Below, piece by piece: positions 16,511 to 25,082 of a stretch of DNA of 64,000 nucleotides (position 1 is the first letter of the stretch; each line of letters opens with the position of its first letter). The position numbers and the translations under genes are program-made. The notes beneath the pieces were generated by a model that saw nothing but the letters and a program-made list of their open reading frames with translations, had not been told where the DNA came from and did no database searches. This stretch comes from Myxococcales bacterium (GTDB taxonomy: Bacteria; Myxococcota_A; Polyangia; Polyangiales; Polyangiaceae). The stretch is from assembly GCA_004193285.1 (NCBI GenBank), contig SECP01000034.1:1-64000 (forward strand), given 5' to 3'.

Positions 16511-17731
16511 TTGGACAACTTCACGCACAGTCTGGCCGGGATGCTGGTGGCGGAGGTCGTGTGCGCGGCGCGGCGCGAGCAGCGTCAGCACGTGCGCGCC
16601 GCGCTCTACTTGGTCAGCGCCCTCGGCAACAATCTGCCGGACAGCGACATCGTCTACAGCTGGTTGGACGGGCCGAAGCCGCTCGGCAGCTTGCTGCACC
16701 ACCGCGGGCACACCCATACCCTGATCATCGCGCTGCCGATGGCGTGGCTGCTCGGCCTCGCGCTCTGGCGCTGGTTCCAGCGCCGCCATGCAGACGCCGG
16801 GGAGACGGAAAAGCGCTGGATATTCGGCCTCGCCCTGGCAGGTCCCGCGCTTCACCTGCTGATGGACTTCGGCAACAACTACGGCGTCCACCCGTTCTGG
16901 CCCATCACCGGGCGGTGGTTCTACGGTGACAGCATCTTCATCGTGGAGCCGCTGTGGCTGGCCGTGCTCGTTCCGATTTTGGCGAGAGCCATCGCCCGGC
17001 GCTGGCTCCGAGTCCTCTTGTGGGTGGTCCTGATAGCGGTCTTGACCGCCTCTTGGTTTTTGCCGTTTTTCTCTTGGACCACACGGCTGTGCCTGCTGGC
17101 CGTCTCTGGCCTGTCGCTGCTCGTCTCGCGCCAAGCGGGTACCGCCGCGCGGGCTTGGTACGGCCTGGGCGGCGCGCTCACGGTTGCTCTGGTGTTCGCG
17201 GTCGCCTCTCAGCGCGCCAAGGTCGACCTGCGCGAAGCCGCCCGAGCCGCGTTTCCGGCGCTCGCGGTGCACGACATCTCGGCCGCGCCCTTGCCGGCCA
17301 ACCCGCGCTGCTGGGAGGGTTTGCTGGCCGGCGAACAGAGCGGAGTATTTCGCGTCCTCCGCGCGACGGTGTCGCTCGGTGGAGGACCTGCCAGCTCGTG
17401 CGGCGCGGGCACGGACGTGTCACCGACCGCGCCGGTTGCCCGACTCTCTCGCGCCGAGCGCGGCGGCGTGCGCTGGATCTCCGAATACTCGGCGGACGTG
17501 AGCGCGCTATCGCGCCTGCGCCGGAGCGACTGCCGCTTCGCGGCGCTGCTCCACTTCGCGAGGCTCCCGTACGTTTCGGCGGACGGCCGCGTTGCCGGGG
17601 ACCTACGTTACGACCGCCAGCCTGGCCTCGATTTTTCGGACGTACCGCTGCCGACGCGCTCGGGTGAGGGGACGTGCCCGAAGCTGGTGCCGGGCTGGAG
17701 CGAGCCGCGCGGCGAGCTGTTTCAGCCGTAG
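16511..17731 (+). CDS. Membrane-bound metal-dependent hydrolase-like protein (DUF457/YdjM type)
   Basis: A 406-residue integral membrane protein starting at TTG, six bases after fdhD. The N-terminal DNFTHSLAGML, NNLPDSDIVYSW and HHRGHTHTLI motifs, with conserved His and Asp residues, match the DUF457 (YdjM/YbcI) family. That family is annotated as membrane-bound metal-dependent hydrolases without a firmly established substrate. Five to six hydrophobic helices cover residues 1-230. The C-terminal 170 residues are soluble and lack clear motifs. The 3' end overlaps the convergent sulfite-oxidase-like gene by 10 bp. Confidence 0.75.
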   Translation: MDNFTHSLAGMLVAEVVCAARREQRQHVRAALYLVSALGNNLPDSDIVYSWLDGPKPLGSLLHHRGHTHTLIIALPMAWLLGLALWRWFQRRHADAGETEKRWIFGLALAGPALHLLMDFGNNYGVHPFWPITGRWFYGDSIFIVEPLWLAVLVPILARAIARRWLRVLLWVVLIAVLTASWFLPFFSWTTRLCLLAVSGLSLLVSRQAGTAARAWYGLGGALTVALVFAVASQRAKVDLREAARAAFPALAVHDISAAPLPANPRCWEGLLAGEQSGVFRVLRATVSLGGGPASSCGAGTDVSPTAPVARLSRAERGGVRWISEYSADVSALSRLRRSDCRFAALLHFARLPYVSADGRVAGDLRYDRQPGLDFSDVPLPTRSGEGTCPKLVPGWSEPRGELFQP

Positions 17732-18405
17732 CGATCGTTTCGCCACGGGTAACCGGTGTCCGAGTAGCCGCGCTGCTCCCAAAAGCCGGGTCGGTCGCCG
17801 ACCATGAGCTCGATGCGGTTGATCCACTTCGAGCCCTTCCAGGCATAGAGCTGGGGCGTGATCATGCGCACGGGGCCGCCGTGCTCGCGCGGCAACGGCT
17901 GGCCATCTACCGTGTGAACCAAGAGCACGTCGGGCTTCACCGCCTCCACGAGCGGCAGGTTCGTGCTGTAGCCATCGTAGCCGTGGCACATCACGTGGGT
18001 AGCGGCCTCGTCCACGCCGGCGGTAGCGGCAAGGTCCGCGAAACGCACCCCTTTCCACCGCAAGTCCATGCGCGACCACGTCGTGACGCAGTGAAAGTCA
18101 CTGGTGTCCTCCGTCTGCGGCATGGCTAGAAAGTCTTCATAGCTGAGCGATAGCGGAGAGCGGCAGGCGCCGTCGATCACCAACCGCCACTTTGCGAGCG
18201 GCACTTCCGGGTGCACTCCCAGGTCCAACACTGGCCACTTCTTGCTGGCTACTTGCCCGATTGGCAGCTTGGGCATGCCATGGCGGTTGAGGGGCCCGGT
18301 GCCCTGCGGACGCTCATCCGCCAAGGAAGGGGTCTTGCTCATCTCGGCCTCGAAGCGCGCTTTGAGCGCCAACCTCGCTTCGATCAGCCGATCCAGCTTG
18401 CTCAT
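17722..18405 (-). CDS. Sulfite oxidase-like molybdopterin protein
   Basis: A 227-residue protein corresponding to the oxidoreductase molybdopterin-binding domain of the sulfite oxidase/MsrP family. The Mo-ligand Cys is in DFHCVTTWSRMDLRWKGV. Other landmarks are HVMCHGYDGYSTNLPLV, LPREHGGPVRM and YAWKGSKWI. It lacks a Tat signal and the C-terminal Mo-co dimerisation domain, so it is probably a cytoplasmic short form. The substrate is unknown. An alternative start is the Met at residue 22. Its ATG is adjacent to the ATG of the divergent lipoprotein gene, so one of the two starts probably lies further inside. Confidence 0.85.
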   Translation of the reverse strand: MSKLDRLIEARLALKARFEAEMSKTPSLADERPQGTGPLNRHGMPKLPIGQVASKKWPVLDLGVHPEVPLAKWRLVIDGACRSPLSLSYEDFLAMPQTEDTSDFHCVTTWSRMDLRWKGVRFADLAATAGVDEAATHVMCHGYDGYSTNLPLVEAVKPDVLLVHTVDGQPLPREHGGPVRMITPQLYAWKGSKWINRIELMVGDRPGFWEQRGYSDTGYPWRNDRYG

Positions 18406-19431
18406 ATGGTCAGGTGTAGCAAAAGTAGCGGGGTGCCGCGTCCCATAAGCTTCACGAGCCTGGTTTCGCTGGGCCTCGTGTTGATGGGGACTTCGTGCGG
18501 GGCACGCAGCGGGCTCTCGATACCGGACGTCACCTGCGAGACCGAGGGCGCTCTCCGGTCTTGCGCCGACGGCTGCGGTAGCGGTGCCCAGACGTGCGCG
18601 GGCGGGTTATGGAGCGAATGCGCGGTGCCGGTCGTGACGCGCAGCTGTTCGGACGGCTGCGCCGACGGGGAGGAGCGCTGCGAAGGCGGGGCTTGGCAAC
18701 CGTGCGTCGCGCCGCTCGTGCAGCGCGACTGCAGCAGCGTGTGCGGCGCCGGGCACGAGACATGTCGCGCCGGCGAGTGGGGCGCGTGCGACGCTCCGCA
18801 GCCCAGGCCTCCCCAGCTCGCCGCGGTGGTGCGCGACTTTTCTCCGATCGATCACCCGGACTTCGAGGCGACGTACAAAACGGGGTTGGACAGAGGCATC
18901 GTCGAGAGCATCCTCGGAGCTGACGACAAGCCCGTGTACGCCAGCCTGACTCGGACGCAGAGCACCTCGGGCAAAACGGCCTTCGACAAGTGGTTCCGTG
19001 ACGACCCGGTCAACCGTTCCAAGGCCCAGCCACTGCCGCTCGTCGCTTCCAGCACCGTGCCCGGGTTGTTCGAGTACGACGACCAGGAGTTCTTTCCCAT
19101 CGATGACGAGCTCTTGGGTAACGAAACCCGCGGGCACAACTTCCACTTCACGCTCGAGGCCAGCACGCGTTTCCAGTACCGGGGCGGGGAGGTCTTCTCC
19201 TTCTTGGGAGACGACGATATGTGGGTCTTCGTGAACCGTCGGCTCGCGATCGATCTCGGCGGTCTACATCCGAGGCTCTCGGCCGAAATCCGCCTGGACG
19301 ACGTGGCGTCGCGGCTGGGGCTCGAGCGCGGGCTCGAATACCCGCTGCATTTCTTCTTCGCCGAGCGTCACACCAGCGCTTCCACGTTCACGATTCGCAC
19401 GACCATCTCCGAGCCCGGCTCCTGCGATTGA
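18406..19431 (+). CDS. Fibro-slime domain lipoprotein
   Basis: About 341 residues. A lipoprotein signal ends at LMGTSC, and three short Cys-rich repeats follow (C-x-DGC-x-G-x-x-x-C-x-x-G-x-W, residues about 43-125). A fibro-slime domain runs from about residue 135 to the end. Its marks are the DFSPIDHPDFE start, EFFPIDDELLGN, NFHFTLEAS, FSFLGDDDMWVFVN and AIDLGGLHP, which resemble PA14-like carbohydrate-binding lectin folds. The protein is therefore probably a surface adhesin or matrix component. An alternative GTG start at 18433 would give a more compact signal peptide. A permease gene follows after 63 bp on the same strand. Confidence 0.85.
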   Translation: MVRCSKSSGVPRPISFTSLVSLGLVLMGTSCGARSGLSIPDVTCETEGALRSCADGCGSGAQTCAGGLWSECAVPVVTRSCSDGCADGEERCEGGAWQPCVAPLVQRDCSSVCGAGHETCRAGEWGACDAPQPRPPQLAAVVRDFSPIDHPDFEATYKTGLDRGIVESILGADDKPVYASLTRTQSTSGKTAFDKWFRDDPVNRSKAQPLPLVASSTVPGLFEYDDQEFFPIDDELLGNETRGHNFHFTLEASTRFQYRGGEVFSFLGDDDMWVFVNRRLAIDLGGLHPRLSAEIRLDDVASRLGLERGLEYPLHFFFAERHTSASTFTIRTTISEPGSCD

Positions 19432-19494
19432 GCCCGCCCAAGCCCGCGCGGCCGGCGGGTTGCGGCGCCAGCGGCGGGCCGGTATAGCGCGGAC

Positions 19495-20853
19495 GTGGAC
19501 GAAACCCCGCGCCGAGAGATCGCGCTCCCGAAGGCCTTTTACGTGGTGCTCGGGGTGCTGGCCACGGGCTACGTGCTCTACTGGCTCCGGTCCGTGCTCA
19601 CGCCGCTCTTCTTGGCGTTCGCGATCGCGTACGTCCTGGACCCGGTCATCGACCGATTCGAGGCCTGGAAGTTTCCGCGCCCGGCCGGCATCGCGGTGGT
19701 GCTCGTGGGCTTGCTCGGGTTCGTGGCGGCGTTCGTGGCGCTCGTCCTCCCGGTCGTCGCCAGTGACGTCATGTCGGTGGCGCGCGAGCTACCCACCAAG
19801 ATCCAGGCGCTGATAGCTTCGGCGGACCCGTGGCTCACCGCGCACGGCGTCAAGGTGCCGCACACCACGACGGAGTGGATGGAGCGTCTCGGAGCGAACG
19901 CCAACCAGCTAGCCACCTCCGTGCTGGCACCGGCCGGCGGCATCCTGAGCGCGGTGCTGGCGGGCGGTTTTTCGATGGCCGGTTCGGTCGTGGCGGCGCT
20001 GGTCGTGCCCGTGCTGTCCGTCTACTTCCTGAACGACTTCGACCGCATCACGGAGAGCATCCGCAAGCACCTGCCGCGGCGTTACCGCGCGGTCGTCACC
20101 GAATATGCTCGCGAGATAGACCGAGCCCTCAGCCACTTCGTGCGCGGGCAGCTCACGGTCATGGCCATCATGGCGGTGCTCTACGGCACCGCTTACTCCA
20201 TTCTCGGCGTGCGCCTGGCACTACCGATCGGCATCATTTCCGGCACGCTGAGCTTCATTCCGTACCTCGGCAGCGCCTTCGCGCTCATCTCCGGCGTGCT
20301 GATGTCGCTCCTGGGCGGCTTCAATCCGGGTCAGCTGGTGGGCGTCGTCATCGCTTATGCCATCGTCCAAACCCTGGAGGGCTTCGTCATTGCCCCGCGC
20401 GTCATGGGCAAGACGGTCGGCATTGCCGATATGTGGATCCTGATCGCCCTGTTCGTCGGCGGCGAGATCTTCGGTTTTTTGGGGATTCTGCTCGCCGTCC
20501 CCGCCGCCGCGGTGATCAAGATCTTCCTCGCCCGCGCCGTGGACCTCTACCACGAGAGCGAGCTGTATCTGGACGGCCCCGCGTCCCTGCGGTCGATCGT
20601 GCCCCCGCCGCCGGCGCACTCGTCGTCCATCCCCCCCTCGCAGCCTCCGCCCGCGCCGTGGACCATGACGCCGGCTCCCGTCGCCCCCAGCGCTCCCGCG
20701 GCCAGCGCGGGGCCGCCTTCGCGGCCCACCCTCGCGCCTAGCGCCACCGCAACCGCTGCTGCGCCGGCTGCCCCGAGCGCCACCGACACTCCCGCCGAGC
20801 TGTTCAAGACTCCGCTTACCGGCAGCGTCATCCCGCCGAAGCGTGAAGACTAG
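19495..20853 (+). CDS. AI-2E family transporter (PerM-like)
   Basis: A 452-residue membrane protein starting at GTG. It shows about eight hydrophobic segments and the AI-2E/PerM family pattern: LTPLFLAFAIAYVLDPVIDRFE near the start, and a long amphipathic periplasmic stretch. The conserved end is GIISGTLSFIPYLGS, LEGFVIAPRVMGKTVGI and FGFLGILLAVPAAAVIKI. Family members include AI-2 exporters and Na+/H+ antiporters, so the substrate is open. An unusual Pro/Ala/Ser-rich tail of about 90 residues follows the last helix and is probably disordered. Confidence 0.88.
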   Translation: MDETPRREIALPKAFYVVLGVLATGYVLYWLRSVLTPLFLAFAIAYVLDPVIDRFEAWKFPRPAGIAVVLVGLLGFVAAFVALVLPVVASDVMSVARELPTKIQALIASADPWLTAHGVKVPHTTTEWMERLGANANQLATSVLAPAGGILSAVLAGGFSMAGSVVAALVVPVLSVYFLNDFDRITESIRKHLPRRYRAVVTEYAREIDRALSHFVRGQLTVMAIMAVLYGTAYSILGVRLALPIGIISGTLSFIPYLGSAFALISGVLMSLLGGFNPGQLVGVVIAYAIVQTLEGFVIAPRVMGKTVGIADMWILIALFVGGEIFGFLGILLAVPAAAVIKIFLARAVDLYHESELYLDGPASLRSIVPPPPAHSSSIPPSQPPPAPWTMTPAPVAPSAPAASAGPPSRPTLAPSATATAAAPAAPSATDTPAELFKTPLTGSVIPPKRED

Positions 20854-23800
20854 TCAGTTGGCGCTCAGGCGTTTGATGGCCACGACGGAGATCGCGGTGT
20901 TGTAGCAGTTCGTGACGTCCCATCCGATGCTCCGGGTGGAGCCCGCGACCACGTAGGCGGTGGCGAGCATCATGCGCTCCGGCGAGGTTTGCTGGCGGTT
21001 GGCGATCTGGGTCACGTCGTTGGTGCTGAGGGCGGCGGCGGTGGCGTTGCGAGCGCCGAGCACGCCATAAAGCAGCGAGCCGGGCTGGCTGAAGCTAACG
21101 GAGGCGCTGCGCGTCGCCACCGGGCTGCAAGCGAGGTCCACCCCCGCGCCCGCGGTGGCGAGGGGCGCGGCCTGCATCACGTTGCGAAGCTCCACCACGT
21201 CCACCCCCGCGTGGCCCCACGTGCTCGGACCGCCAATGCTGGCGATGACCTGCTTGTTCGTTCCCGCCTCCGGGAGGCCGCTCTCCAGCAGGTAATAGAT
21301 GCCCGCATAGGAGTGCTTGCCCGAGTCCAACTGCTCGAAGGCGAGGAGCATCGGCGTGCCCGCGTAGGTCACGCTGATTTTCTCCATGGCGGTGTAGTTG
21401 TCGGTCGCGGTGACGCCGACGAGAACCATGCGGCTGTTGGCGTTGCCGGCCGCGTCCTGCCGGGAGGTTTGTAGGTTGTGGTTGACGCGGATCTCGGCGG
21501 GCGTGCCGTTGTTGCCGATCCAGCCGCTCGTTGCGTTCAAGGCGGGACCCACGACCGCAATGTCGCGGAAGGCGACGCAGCCGCTGGCCGCATTGCAGAA
21601 GGGGGTGGTGCCGCTGCAGGATTGGCCGCACTGCGTGCAGTTCGTCGTCGTGCCGAGCCGCGTGATGCAGCCCTCCTCCGGACTTTGGCACTTACCCCAG
21701 CCGGCGGTGCAGGTTGGGTTGCAGTTGCCGCTGGTGCAGCTGGTGGCGGAGGCGTTCGTGGTGCCGCACACGGTCCCGCAGGAGCCGCAGTTGGTCTTGT
21801 CAGCGGATACGTCCTTCTCGCACCCGTTGTCGCCGTCGCCGTCGCAGTCGTCGTACAGGCCGCTGCACTGCGGCCGGCAAGCGCTGCCGCTGCACGGGTT
21901 GGAGGAAACGTGGGCTGCGGCCCCGGTTTGGCAAACGTTGCCGCAACCGCCACAGTGACTGGCGCTGGTCCCGCTGTCGACCTCGCAGCCGTTGGTTCGG
22001 CTCGCGTCGCAGTCCCGGTAAGTGCCGGCGCAAACCGGGTCGCAGGCACCGCTCTGGCAGTCGTTGCTGACGACGTGGGCGGCTCCGCTGCTGCTGCACG
22101 TCGTCCCGCACGCGCCGCAGTTCGATTCGTCCGAGAGCTTATCGGCTTCGCAGCCGTTTTGCTTGTTGCCGTCGCAGGTGAGGTAGTTCGTCGAGCATTG
22201 CGGGTCACACTGGCCGCTGATGCACTCGTTGGAGGTGACGTGCGCGCCGGTGAACGCGCAAGCCTTGCCGCAGCCGCCGCAGTGGCCCTCGTCACTCGTG
22301 ATGTTGGTCTCGCAGCCGTCGCTCGGGTCCCCGTCGCAGTTGCCATAACCGGCGTTGCAGGTTGGGGCGGTGCAGGCGCTGGCCAGGCAAGTGGCGGTAG
22401 CGTTGGGGTACTTGGCGCTGCAGTCCGTACCTTCGGCGCCGCAGCCGCCGCAGCTCTTGGTGCTGGTCGCGATGTTCACTTCGCAGCCGGTTTTAGGGTC
22501 CCCATCGCAATCGCGGAAGGTGCCGCTGCAGCTGTTCACCTCGCACGAGCCCGCGTCGCACTTGGGGCTACCGTTGCTGATGGTGCAGCCTTTGCCGCAG
22601 CCGCCGCAGTGGGTGGTGCTGGTGTCGGTGTTGGTTTCGCAGCCGTCGGCGTAGCCGCCTCCGCAGTCCGCAAACTTGCCGACGCAGCTGGAGACCACGC
22701 ACTTGCTGTTGACGCAGGCAACGTTGGCGTTCACGGCCTCGCACTTGATGCCGCATCCGCCGCAGTTGTCGACGTCGTTGGTCAGTGTCGTCTCGCAAGC
22801 GTCGGCGGGGTCGCCGTTGCAGTCACCCTTGCCGGCCGCGCACAGGGTCTGCCCGCAGGTGCCGGCCTTGCAGTAAGCGCTGTAACCGGGATCGGCGGCG
22901 CACTTCTTGCCGCACTCGTCGCAGTTCTGACTGCTGCTTTCGAGGTTCACCTCGCAGCCGTTGTCGCGCTTGTCGTCGCAGTCCTCGTAGCCGTCGTTGC
23001 ACGTGATTTCGCACATACCCGCGACGCAGCTCGGAGCGCCGTTCAGATCCGGGCAAACCTTGTGACAAGCGCCGCAGTTCAGCTTGTTCGTCTTGAGGTC
23101 CACCTCGCAGCCGTTCTTCGGGTCGCCGTCGCAATCCATGTAGCCGACCTCGCAGCCGTCGGTCTGAATGCGACACTCGCCGGCGCTGCACTCCGCGGCT
23201 GCGTGAGGCAGATCGCACGCGTTTTCACACACGCCGCAGTTTTCGAGATCGGTCCGCGTGTTGACCTCGCACGCGTTTTCGTTGCTGAGGTCGCAGTTGG
23301 CGAAGCCGTCCTGGCAAACGGAGCCGCAAACCTTGCCGTTACATTCACCGCTGATGCAGTCTTTGCCGACTACGCAGGGCTCGTCGGCCGCGCAAGGGTC
23401 GCAGTCGCCGCCGCAGTCCACGCCTGTCTCGCGTCCGTTCTGCACCTGGTCGCCGCAAGCGGCGGCGCGGCATTGGCCGTCTTCGCACACGCCGCTTTCG
23501 CAGTCCGAGCCCAGCGCGCAAGCCTCATCGGTCCGGCAAGGCTTACAGCCGCCTCCACCGCAGTCCACTTCCGTCTCGGCGCCGTCTTGAACTTCGTTCG
23601 TGCAACCGCTCTCCAAACAGCTGCCCTCGTGGCAGAGCAGGCCTTCTTCACAATCTGCGACGTCGCTACAGTGCTGGGCGACTCCGCACGGGCTGCAGCC
23701 ACGGCCGCAATCGAAGTCCGACTCGCCGAGGTCCGCGTCCAGCTCGCCGTTGCGGCAGTGGGGGACGACCACCACATTGCCGTCGCCGCCCACCGCGGTG

Positions 23801-23946
23801 GGCGGGGGCGAATCGAAGTCGAATTCGGGTACGCTACAGGCGGCGACGGTGAGCCCGAGGAAGGCCGAGGCCAGACAGATTGGAGCGAGCAGGCGAGCGA
23901 GCCGCGCTCGAGGCCCAGTGTTGAAAGCCACGCTGAAAGGTATCAT
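20854..23946 (-). CDS. Large lipoprotein with about eleven Cys-rich repeats
   Basis: A 1030-residue protein. A lipoprotein signal ends at TVAAC. Three short repeats of the type DGxETxVDCGGxCxPC follow. Then come about eleven repeats of roughly 50 residues with the core C..GY.DCDGDP.NGCE, an NCG.CG..C centre and a C..G.C end. Each repeat carries about eight cysteines, so dozens of disulfides are likely outside the cytoplasm. The last 230 residues have no Cys repeats and look like a beta-sandwich (VLVGVTATDNYTAMEKIS, GVDVVELRNV). The ATG at 23946 follows from the signal peptide; the open frame extends far upstream without coding sense. This repeat type is common in myxobacteria and has no experimentally known function that I can name. 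Confidence 0.85.
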   Translation of the reverse strand: MIPFSVAFNTGPRARLARLLAPICLASAFLGLTVAACSVPEFDFDSPPPTAVGGDGNVVVVPHCRNGELDADLGESDFDCGRGCSPCGVAQHCSDVADCEEGLLCHEGSCLESGCTNEVQDGAETEVDCGGGGCKPCRTDEACALGSDCESGVCEDGQCRAAACGDQVQNGRETGVDCGGDCDPCAADEPCVVGKDCISGECNGKVCGSVCQDGFANCDLSNENACEVNTRTDLENCGVCENACDLPHAAAECSAGECRIQTDGCEVGYMDCDGDPKNGCEVDLKTNKLNCGACHKVCPDLNGAPSCVAGMCEITCNDGYEDCDDKRDNGCEVNLESSSQNCDECGKKCAADPGYSAYCKAGTCGQTLCAAGKGDCNGDPADACETTLTNDVDNCGGCGIKCEAVNANVACVNSKCVVSSCVGKFADCGGGYADGCETNTDTSTTHCGGCGKGCTISNGSPKCDAGSCEVNSCSGTFRDCDGDPKTGCEVNIATSTKSCGGCGAEGTDCSAKYPNATATCLASACTAPTCNAGYGNCDGDPSDGCETNITSDEGHCGGCGKACAFTGAHVTSNECISGQCDPQCSTNYLTCDGNKQNGCEADKLSDESNCGACGTTCSSSGAAHVVSNDCQSGACDPVCAGTYRDCDASRTNGCEVDSGTSASHCGGCGNVCQTGAAAHVSSNPCSGSACRPQCSGLYDDCDGDGDNGCEKDVSADKTNCGSCGTVCGTTNASATSCTSGNCNPTCTAGWGKCQSPEEGCITRLGTTTNCTQCGQSCSGTTPFCNAASGCVAFRDIAVVGPALNATSGWIGNNGTPAEIRVNHNLQTSRQDAAGNANSRMVLVGVTATDNYTAMEKISVTYAGTPMLLAFEQLDSGKHSYAGIYYLLESGLPEAGTNKQVIASIGGPSTWGHAGVDVVELRNVMQAAPLATAGAGVDLACSPVATRSASVSFSQPGSLLYGVLGARNATAAALSTNDVTQIANRQQTSPERMMLATAYVVAGSTRSIGWDVTNCYNTAISVVAIKRLSAN

Positions 23947-24087
23947 TAGTGTTTCCAGAGGTCCGCGGCAATTGCGCCCACCTACCACGGCGCTCGAGGT
24001 GGTCGCATGTGGTGGCGTCTCGCTCTCGCTCTCGCTCCACGCCGACGGGCGCAATACGTAAAGAGCGATTCCGCTCTGCAGAGTGAT
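23947..24087. promoter_or_regulatory. Divergent promoter region
   Basis: A 141-bp gap between two divergent envelope-protein genes must hold both promoters. It contains a small hairpin (AGAGCG-4-CGCTCT, 24062-24077) 11 bp before the rightward ATG and a GCTCTC-rich run. No confident -35/-10 pair stands out. Confidence 0.4.
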
Positions 24088-25080
24088 ATGCTCGCGAGCT
24101 TGAGCCCGCGTCGCTTCCTCTCGAGTACTGCGGTCGTCTGCGCGCTGTTCGGTGCGGCTTTCCCAGTCCACGCCCAAGACGCGCAGGAGCTGAAGCAGGC
24201 TCGCGCGCAGTTTCAACAAGCTACCGAGCTGGAGCAGGCCGGGAATTGGACCGCGGCGCTGCAAGCCTTTCGGGAGGTCGGCCAGGTGCGCATGACCCCG
24301 CAGGTGCGCTTTCACATCGCGGTCTGTGAAGAGAATTTGGGGCGCCTCGTGGCCGCCCTCGGTGGTTACGAGCTCGCCCTCGCCGACGCGGACCAAGTGA
24401 ACCCAGACTTCAAGGGCGAGGTAGAGGCGAACATCAGCAAGCTGCGGGCCCGCATTCCCAAGCTCGTCATCGATCGCGGCGCGGGTGCGAACGCCGCCGC
24501 CATCGAGCTGGACGGCGTGGCGCTCGGAAACAGCTCGGTGGGCGTGGAGGTGCCGCTGGACCCTGGTCCGCACGCCGTGACCGCCAAGGCGCCCAATCGC
24601 AAGCCTTTCGAAGCGAGCGTCACCCTCAAGGAGGAAGAGACGACGCGGCTGGAGGTGAAGCTGGAGGCGCTTCCGCCCGAGCTTTTGCGTACGAGCGCCA
24701 CGACTGCCGCAGACAAGCCGCCGAGCAAAGTCGTCCCCTACGTGATCGGCGGCGTTGGCGTAGCCAGCCTGGTGGGCGCGGGGGTGCTGTTCGGCCTCCG
24801 GCAAGGCGCGCTCTCGGATCTGGAAAAGTCGTGTCCGACCCGCACGGACTGCCCGACTAGCAAGCAGTCGCGCTACGACGATCTCAAGTTTTACCACTAC
24901 GGCTCGCAGGTCGCGCTCGGCGCCGGAGTGGTGGCGCTCGGCACCGCTGGCGCCTTGCTCTTCTTTCAAAGCCGAAAGAAGGAGCCCCAGCCGCAGACGA
25001 GCGCCCGGCTGATGGTGCTACCCACCATTCCGGTACAGGCGAGTGAGCCATTCGGCGCAGCGCTGCGCGGCGCGTTTTAG
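24088..25080 (+). CDS. TPR/PEGA-like exported membrane protein
   Basis: 330 residues. A signal peptide ends at VHAQD. A tetratricopeptide-like helical region (residues 30-110) reads ARAQFQQATELEQAGNWTAA and FHIAVCEENLGRLVAALGGYE. A PEGA-like beta domain (residues 120-200) contains IELDGVALGNSSV and LDPGPHAVTAKAP. Two hydrophobic helices near the C-terminus are separated by a charged loop with a Cys pair. The layout suggests a periplasmic scaffold anchored in a membrane. The gene ends two bases from the end of the convergent kinase gene. The specific function is unknown. Confidence 0.8.
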   Translation: MLASLSPRRFLSSTAVVCALFGAAFPVHAQDAQELKQARAQFQQATELEQAGNWTAALQAFREVGQVRMTPQVRFHIAVCEENLGRLVAALGGYELALADADQVNPDFKGEVEANISKLRARIPKLVIDRGAGANAAAIELDGVALGNSSVGVEVPLDPGPHAVTAKAPNRKPFEASVTLKEEETTRLEVKLEALPPELLRTSATTAADKPPSKVVPYVIGGVGVASLVGAGVLFGLRQGALSDLEKSCPTRTDCPTSKQSRYDDLKFYHYGSQVALGAGVVALGTAGALLFFQSRKKEPQPQTSARLMVLPTIPVQASEPFGAALRGAF

Positions 25081-25082
25081 GC

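Noticed and set aside
21478..23949. An 823-codon open frame on the plus strand opposite the Cys-repeat gene
   Set aside because: It is composed of Ala/Val runs produced by the complement of repeated Cys/Gly codons in a GC-rich gene. It has no motif and lies fully under a gene with a clear signal peptide.
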